Assembly (NCBI RefSeq): GCF_022965805.1
Contig: NC_133117.1
Coordinates: 8,146,183-8,210,182, forward strand
Length of the DNA stretch: 64,000 bases
Direction of reading: 5' to 3'
Source: Primulina eburnea
Taxonomy: Eukaryota; Streptophyta; Magnoliopsida; Lamiales; Gesneriaceae
How positions within the stretch are numbered: the first letter of the stretch is position 1; each line of letters starts with the position of its first letter. This document shows, piece by piece, positions 57,042-64,000 of the stretch. Made by a program: the position numbers and the translations under genes. The notes below the pieces were generated by a model, which was not told the origin of the DNA, did no database searches, and saw only the letters and a list, made by a program, of their open reading frames with translations.

Positions 57042-58925
57042 TGTGGGGACCCGGACGCTAATCATGTTCTTAATCATCATTGGGACTAATTATTCAATTA
57101 TAAAAACAGGGTCTAAATTTTATTTTTTTTTATACAAAGCGGAAACGTAATGTAATTTACTCAAATTACATATTAAACATGAACATACAATTCTTGTGTT
57201 ATCTACACAATTAAACTAGGTTCAACTATATATCAAAGCTGAGTCCTAAGTTGCTGCAAAGCCCGGATCTCCACGCTATCTATCTTCCCTCATCCTCTTC
57301 TTGACCCTGATCCAGCCCCACCTGTTGTCATGCACACATACAAAACAAGACAACAGCCGGATAACTCCGGTGAGAATAAATCCCAGTATAAACAATGTAT
57401 ACATGCAATCATATAAAAACATATATAAAAGCATAATAACAAATATTCATAACATGTATCAAATCAGAACATAAATCAATATCAAACAATGAATCATACT
57501 CAGACTCAAACGCGACTCAAATAACGCGTCGTCTCAGACTCGACTCAACTCTAACCTAGGGATCCCGATGTCTGGGCGAAACAGCCACAGAATTGACGAC
57601 TCAGTCAAGATTTAAGCGAATCAGCCAATAGCTAGGCGAAACAGCCGATAGCTAGACGAATCAGTCAATAGATAGACGAATCAGTCAATAAATAGACGAA
57701 TCAGTCAATAAATAAGCGAATCAGCCAATAGCTAGGCGAAACAGCCGATAGCTAGACGAATCAGTCGGTGACTAGGCGACTCAGCCAATGACTAAACAAT
57801 TCAGCAGTCCATATATGCAGTTGCTATAAATCAATAGACTACAAACATCAATCCTCAACAATTACAAATATCAATGTAATAACTAAGTATGTGATTTAGG
57901 GAGACTCGAGTCAAACCTTACTCGAGTTGTGCAATCACAACTCAACATTAATTTATACCTGTCGTTCTGTTATTCTGACTTTGTCGAAGTCTTGAACTCA
58001 AAGCCTGTCAATACTCAATCTGACAAGAACAATATCGAGGAGTATAATATCAATACACCACTCGAATCAAATCTGTTCTACTCAATACTCAACCTAATCC
58101 AATATCGATGGCATAACGGTATAATATCGATATACCCAACAATACCACATCAATCTGATATTAATTCTAACATCTCATACTCGATATAATACCATTTTGA
58201 TATCAATTCAACTTCCAAATTCATAACAATTCCATAATCAGTCTGTTTCGTAATCTGACTTCGATTCTATGATGTCTAACATGTCAAGAACATCATATAT
58301 GACGTGTATTCAATTTCAACAACATCATAATTCCAAATCATATTAAAACGTAGTAAAACTTACGTTCAGTTGTAGCCTACGTCGATAGGAACTCAGTACC
58401 GCAGTCAGATTCAAAATCAGAAAGACGGATTTTATAAAAATCGCAAGTCTATGCTTCGAACCCTTTTCTTTCCCTCTTTCCTCGATTTCCTTTGTTTCTT
58501 ATCTTCTGAAGACTCATGTATATATATATAAATACATACACATACATGCACGAAGCCAAGTGGCTCAATTTCAAGCTGCATGCCGCGCGCATATGCGCCA
58601 CTATTCTCGCGCATATGCGCTGAACCTACTGTCCCTCCCGCACATATGCGCCCTCTACATCACGCATATTCGCCGATCCTTCTGGACAGGTCGCGCATAT
58701 GCGCGACTTATCTCGCGCATATGCGCTGAGATGTTCGGCCGAACATCTTGAGATGTTCGGTTGAACATCTTCGCTTATAATGTAACAATGCTCGGCTTCT
58801 TCATTTGAGTTCCTATAACCTCAATCATGTCAATTGATCAATAAATCATTCCAGATTAATCTTAAATTACGGTAATTATACCCAAATCATTTCAGATTAC
58901 GGTAATTAGATTCTTGGGCCTTACA
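57042..58925 (-). repeat. 5' LTR of the element at 51827-58925
   Basis: A 1884-bp LTR, about 99 % identical to 51827-53712. Its palindrome array (about 58587-58726) has lost perfect symmetry at two to three sites, and many of the LTR differences cluster there. Confidence 0.9.
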
Positions 58926-61900
58926 TATCTGCTGTTTGTTGATCAGTAGAAACATATTCCAGACGAATGTTCTTCTTCTGCACATGATCTCTAATAAAGT
59001 GATGTCTGATGTCTATATGCTTCGTTCTGGAATGAAGTACTGGATTTTGTGTGATTGCAATTGCACTGGTATTGTCACAGAATATAGGTGATTCGGAGGC
59101 TTGAATTCCATAGTCTCTTAACTGTTGTTGAATCCACATTATCTGAGAGCAGCAGGTTCCAGCAGCCAGATATTCTGCTTCTGCAGTAGATGTGGCTATG
59201 GAGGTCTGTTTCTTGCTAAACCAGGATATCAGCCTATCACCAAGAAATTGATAAAACCCACTTGTGCTTTTTCGGTCTAGTTTGCAACCTGCATAATAAG
59301 CATCTGAATATCCAATAAGATTTAACGATGAATCATTGGGATACCATAAGCCGACATTTTGAGTTACTTTCAAGTACTTCAAAATACGTTTAGCAGCAAT
59401 ATAATGAGATTGTTTGGGGTTAGATTGAAATATAGCACAAATGCAAACAGCAAACATGATATCTGGTCTACTGGCAGTTAAATATAATAATGAACCAATA
59501 AGACCTCGATACTGAGTTACCTCTACTGGAATACCACTTTCATCTTTATCAAGCTTAATAGATGAGCTCATTGGAGTAGAAGCAGCAGAGCATGCTTCCA
59601 TTCCAAACTTTTTCAGAAGCTCCTTGGTGTTCTTGGCTTGATTTATAAAGATTTCAGTCTCTGATTGCTTAATCTGTAATCCTAGGAAGAATGTTAATTC
59701 TCCCATCATACTCATTTCAAATTTATCCTGCATCAATTTTCCAAACTTTGCACATAATTTGGGGTTAGTTGACCCAAAAATAATATAATCAACATAGATC
59801 TGTACTAAGAGAATGTGCTTATTCTTGACTAAAGTAAATAAAGTTTTATCTACTGCTCTTTTGGTAAAATCATGATCAATAAAAAATTGTGATAGAGTGT
59901 CATACCAAGCTCTAGGTGCCTGTTTTAGACCATATAATGCTTTGTGTAATTTAAATACATGATGCGGAGAGAAATGATCGATAAAACCTGGAGGTTGTTC
60001 GACGTATACTTCTTCTTGTAAAAGACAATTTAGAAAAGCACTTTTCACATCCATTTGATATACTTTGAAATTCTTGAAAGCAGCAAAGGCTAAGAATATT
60101 CTGATTGCTTCGAGCCTTGCTACTGGTGCATAAGTCTCATCAAAGTCTATGCCTTCTTCTTGTCTGAAGCCTTGAGCTACCAATCTAGCTTTATTTCTCA
60201 CCACTGTGCCTTCTTCATTGAGTTTGTTTCTGAATACCCACCGAGTTCCAATGACAGCTTGGTGAGATGGTCTAGGTACTAGAAACCAAACTTCATTACG
60301 TTTAAATTGATTCAGCTCTTCTTGCATGGCTTCAATCCAACTAGGATCCAGAAGAGCTTCTTCAATCTTCTTTGGTTCATCCTGAGATATAAAAGCAGCA
60401 TGCATGTATTCATTAAGCATTTGCCTTCTGGTTCTCAACAGCGCTGCTGGATTACCAATAACCAATGATGGAGGATGAGATTTTCTCCAGATAAACGGAT
60501 TTGAATGGACATCTTCCTGATTTGATATGTTAAGATTGTCTTCCACAGAACCAGTAGTAGGTTCTTGAACATCTTCTGCTGGTATTGGTAGATCCAAGTT
60601 TTTTACTTCTGGTTCCACTATTGGTGTGTCTGGTTCTGGATTTTGAAGATCCTTGGTATTTGCTTCTACATCATCTTCACTGTCAATTTCCAAGTGAATC
60701 CTGTATAACCTGTTACTTAAATCAGATATGTTAGAAATTTCAGCACTTCTGTCTTCATCGAAGACAACATGAATCGATTCTTCAACATTAAGAGTTCTAT
60801 TGTTGAAGATTCTAAAAGCTCTGCTTTCAGCAGAATAACCAAGAAATATTCTAGCATCTGATTTTGAGTCAAATGCCGTCAAATGATTTTTGCAATTATT
60901 TAGTACAAAACATTTGCAACCAAACACATGAAAATAAGATACATTGGGCTTCTTCCCTTTCCATATTTCATAAGGAGTCTGGTTGTGTCTTTTGTTGACC
61001 ATAGATCTGTTTTGCGTGTAACAAGCAGTATTGATTGCTTCAGCCCAGAAGCGCTGAGAAATGTCTGCATCTGCTAGCATTGTTCTAGCTGCTTCTTTTA
61101 AAGTTCTATTTCTCCTCTCAGCTACTCCGTTTTGTTGGGGTGTTCTGGCAGCTGAATATTCATGATGAATCCCCTGGTCATTCAAATATAATTCAAGATA
61201 CTTGTTAGTGAACTCAGTGCCCCGATCACTTCTGATTTTGATGATGGTAGTAGATTTTTCATTTTGAATCCTTTTCAGAAGCTTGATCAAAAGGTTACTG
61301 GTTTGATCTTTTCCTGCGAGAAATATTACCCAAGTGAATATAGAGAAATCATCAATAACAACAAGAGTATATTTCATTCCCCCTAAGCTCATGATGGGGA
61401 TAGGACCAAATAGATCCATATGCAGTAGTTCCAGACATCTTGAAGTTGATTTGCTATCTTTGGTCTTGAAACTGGATCTTATCTGTTTCTCGAGCTGATA
61501 AGCAGAACAAACATGATTTTTAACGAAATTAATGTCAGGTAATCCATCAACTATATTCTGCTTCTTGAGATAATTGATTGACTTGAAATTCAGATGATTC
61601 AATTTCTTGTGCCATAGCCAGTGTTTATTGCTAAGAGAAGCAACTAAGCATGTAGGAGTATTGACATGATTTGAGTTCCAAGAGACTCTATAAGTATTGC
61701 CTTCTCTATTTCCGGTTAACACAGTAGTTTCAGCAGAATTTCTAACTATACACGAATGCTTCTGAAAAGCTACAGAATAACCATTATCACATAGTTGACT
61801 AATGCTGATTAAATTGTAACAAAGATTGTCAACTAGTAATACGTCATTAATAGTGATGTTACCATGGATAATCTTACCCTTACCCATGGTTCTACCTTTT

Positions 61901-62075
61901 GAGTTGTCTCCAAAACTTATCTTTGGTCCAGTACAACTTACTATCTCAGAAAGTAGGTTTCTCTGTCCAGTCATGTGTCTGGAACATCCACTGTCCAGAT
62001 ACCATGTAGAGTTACTGATTTCTTCTTCCTTCTGTTGTTCCTGCAAACACAAATTTTAGTAACTGGTACCCAAAT

Positions 62076-63170
62076 CTATTTGGGTCCAAGCCTTATCAGT
62101 CCTTTGGGAACCCACATTTGTACAATTCTTGGTGACTTTGTACTTCGGGTATCCAAAGATGTGTGTGCAACAGAAGGTCTGTTATTTCTAACAGTATGCA
62201 TACCAAAATGTTGTTCTTCCCTTCTGTTTCTGTTTTCCAGTCTGTATCTCTTCTGAACAGGTTTAGAATTGTAGTACTGGTAGTTTTTAACCTTCATAGG
62301 ATGTTTTCTTCCAGAGTTGAATTCTTTTCTGAATCTAGAACTCTGGTCAACTTTTTCCTTAGGTTTAACGTAACCCAGACCATAGTGCATTCTTCTGTTC
62401 GTCAGATTTACATTCCTTTCAACTGAAGCAGTAGGTACTTCTGGTTCCTGTACCACGCTGGATTTCACAAAGTGAATGTATTTTCCTTTGCATATTTCCA
62501 GTGTTGGCTTAATATTCGTTTCAGAAGTGCCTTCATTATTACAAAAACCGAGACCACTCCTATCTCCTGACTGTTTTTGTAATTCTTGCATCTTTTCCAA
62601 TGAAACAGAAGACTTGTTCCAAGCATTCACCAGTAGCGACAACTTCTGGTTTTCAGAAAGCACCTTCTGGTAATCTGCTTTGGCTCTTTCATTCTCAGTT
62701 ATTAATTTACTCATCTTAACTTGTAAATCATTGCAGATGTCTACTTGCGAGCAAGTTAACTTACTGTTCTGATTCTTTAAGTTCTGATTTTCAATCTTAA
62801 CTTCTTCAAATGATTGAGAAAGTCTGGAATACTCTTTTACCATTTCATGTAGTGCATCAATCAAATCAGTTCGTGTAAATTCATTAGAGTCAAAATCAAA
62901 TACCTCTCCAGATGTCGAGGTTGAGTCATTGTCTACCATTAGACATTTGACTTCTTCTGCATCACTATCACTGGAATGACTTTCTGAGTCAGATGACTCA
63001 GAACTAGAGTCCGCCCACTTAGATTTGCTTTCTTCGGCAATCATCGCTTTTCGATCTCTTCTAGACTTTTTGTCATTTCTCTTGTGATCCTTTCTCTTTT
63101 GGTCATCCTTCTTTGGTTTAGGACAATCAGCAATGAAGTGACCTATCTTTCCACAGTTAAAGCATCCCAT
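62076..63170 (-). pseudogene. gag: Gag C-terminal part of SIRE-type element A
   Basis: The frame (364 codons) begins at the zinc knuckle CFNCGKIGHFIADC, followed by a Lys/Asp/Arg-rich and a Ser/Asp-rich stretch, a helical region with Leu heptads (about residues 95-190), and a basic Tyr/Asn/Arg-rich end with QMWVPKGL. It stops at a TAG (62078-62076) just before the pol frame, which is shifted relative to it, so gag and pol are not connected in one frame. SIRE-type elements usually have gag and pol in frame or separated by one stop. The N-terminal two thirds of Gag are missing because another sequence begins at about 63172. Confidence 0.75.
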
Positions 63171-63172
63171 AT

Positions 63173-64000
63173 TGATAGGCTTGTAATAGTTAATATTTTA
63201 TTTTCATATTTCCCGTTATTTTAACTTCCGATATGTTTAATTGACACATTTTTGTGTAATTTTATTGTAGGAGGAACTTTTACGGTCTTGGAACAAATTT
63301 GAGCTAAAAAGGTGATGTTTATCACATTTGAAGTTTCCAAGATAGAGTTCAAAGTGAATGACCAAACCAGAAGAAGTCCTGGAATAAGGCATGGCCACGC
63401 CTTATGATGATACTTCAGCTGCCAAAAAATTGCAAGAAGGGAAAATATAGATAAAATATTATCTATTATATTATATTTTAAGAATTATGTTAATTAAGTA
63501 TTATTGGGCTTGTTAGCTTAATAAAACCCAAATCCACTACTCAATTGAAAAGGAGAGACACAGCCGCACACAAGATTTGAGAAAAATCAAAATTGAAAGC
63601 TTTCTACAATCTTCCAACCAATCTCACGTAACACAAGAACAAGGAGGCTCAAGATTTTCTCTCCAACTCTTTCCACAACTTTAGGCTAAGTTTTAGTTTT
63701 TGATTCAAGGGATATTTTTTACTAATTCGATTTATCACTGTGAGGCTTTTGTGCTTTAATTTAATATTTGTGCTTTGTTCAAGTATTTGTTGATTTATGA
63801 TTTATTTATATGAAAGTTGTATGTTGATTAATCTGACAATTTAATTCGATATATAATTTTCTACTGCTATCCATGAATTCAGTGATCCGTAATTGTCATG
63901 AACGATTGGTACATGAGTAGCGATAGATTAGGTGTATTGTGCTATCATAGCATATTTAATCTAAATAAATTAACGAAACTCGATCTATCAATTGCAGCTA
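63173..64000 (+). mobile_element. Probable start of another LTR, unassigned
   Basis: At 63173 the SIRE gag sequence stops abruptly and new sequence starts with TGATAGGCTT. It has no ORF and has features typical of plant LTR/leader DNA (an inverted GGCATGGCCACGCC-type motif near 63390 and AT-rich stretches). It runs off the window end, so the other terminus and the target duplication (expected CATAT) cannot be checked. It could instead be part of host sequence. Confidence 0.35.

Larger units (their letters stand above)
51827..58925 (-). mobile_element. Ty3 chromovirus with decayed pol but young LTRs, TSD TATCT
   Basis: A 7099-bp element on the minus strand, inserted into the pol gene of SIRE-type element A. 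The duplication is TATCT (51822-51826 and 58926-58930). LTRs are 1886 bp (51827-53712) and 1884 bp (57042-58925), differing at about 17 sites (about 0.9 %). The interior is 3329 bp: a fairly good gag and a heavily decayed, shortened pol. It belongs to the LTR family of the elements at 21771 and 32064. Confidence 0.95.
51748..62052 (-). pseudogene. pol: Pol of SIRE-type element A (protease, integrase, RT, RNase H), split by a Ty3 element
   Basis: The frame is open from 62052 to 58926 (1042 codons), is interrupted by the Ty3 element 51827-58925, and resumes at 51821 with the usual end (TADI, then FTKPLPENKF) to the stop at 51750-51748. Domains: protease with [13 protein letters not shown] (residues about 17-29), pre-integrase zinc site HHCC (about 150-186), integrase DDE with MDLFGP and GVAERRNRT motifs (about 210-400), RT with the MDVKSAFLN and [11 protein letters not shown] motifs (about 590-800) and RNase H (about 900-1030). 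Two key residues are changed: the second zinc Cys is Tyr (residue 185, codon 61500-61498), and the catalytic YVDD reads YVDY (residue 756, codon 59787-59785). The enzyme would be inactive even without the insertion. Confidence 0.9.
46672..63172 (-). mobile_element. SIRE/Maximus-type Ty1 element A, with nested Ty3 element
   Basis: A Ty1/Copia element read on the minus strand: gag end (63170-62076), pol (62052-51748, split), a spacer with an antisense transcription unit, a large env-position ORF (50544-47659), polypurine tract and 3' LTR (46672-47695). The SIRE/Maximus assignment rests on the gag knuckle type, the pol sequence style and the additional ORF after pol. It inserted into element B; the left flank is GTCTT (46667-46671). 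Its 5' side is interrupted at about 63172, so the rest of gag and the 5' LTR are not in the window. Confidence 0.85.

Overview
The window is plant nuclear DNA made almost entirely of nested retroelements. I see no convincing host gene. Evidence for a flowering plant: every primer-binding site matches the 3' end of initiator tRNA-Met, a Cassandra-type TRIM with 5S-rRNA-like LTRs is present, the Ty3 elements are chromodomain elements of Tekay/Del type, the Ty1 elements are SIRE/Maximus type, and there is a cluster of endogenous caulimovirid (pararetrovirus) copies. The extra ORF of the Ty1 element resembles proteins I remember from Lamiales (Gesneriaceae) genomes. That placement is tentative.

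Layout. An endogenous pararetrovirus (EPRV) cluster forms the scaffold: copy 1 (minus, 1-3917 and about 18033-20205), copy 2 (minus, about 20206-42099) and copy 3 (plus, 42100-45079). Copies 1 and 2 are tandem; copies 2 and 3 are head to head around a short spacer holding the viral primer-binding site. Copy 1 is interrupted by a Cassandra element (3918-4590) and an old long LTR (4591-18032), which itself holds a young, intact Tekay-type element (5261-12750, TSD CAACT) and a solo LTR (13464-16520, TSD CAAAC). Copy 2 is interrupted by a solo LTR (21771-23613, TSD CCGGA), an internally deleted Tekay-type element (25827-31070, TSD ACTTT) and a full-length one with five nonsense codons (32064-40343, TSD GTTTC). 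Copy 3 is cut at 45079 by a SIRE-type Ty1 element (B). B is cut at 46671 by a second SIRE-type element (A, 46672 to about 63172), which contains a Ty3 element with a decayed pol (51827-58925, TSD TATCT). From 63173 to the window end lies a probable further LTR.

How the parts relate. The viral copies encode an ORF1 polyprotein (movement protein, coat protein with CCHC knuckle, protease, RT, RNase H) and an overlapping ORF2. All are broken. Copies 1 and 2 share the same movement-protein deletion and the same stop after the RT core, so they descend from one already defective copy. Their promoter region (TGACG element plus TATA) survives. Only the Tekay-type element at 5261-12750 has an uninterrupted gag-pol ORF, and its LTRs differ at about 6 of 1410 sites by my count.

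Most unusual signals. (1) A plus-strand transcription unit (TATA, 85-codon ORF, AATAAA) lies antisense inside SIRE-type element A, next to a 961-aa sense ORF in the env position. (2) Three LTR families each carry a different array of GC-rich palindromes, evenly spaced, upstream of the LTR TATA box. (3) A 7-bp-stem hairpin next to the polypurine tract is kept in all four Ty3 elements with one compensatory base-pair change. (4) One Ty3 element has young LTRs but a long-dead pol.
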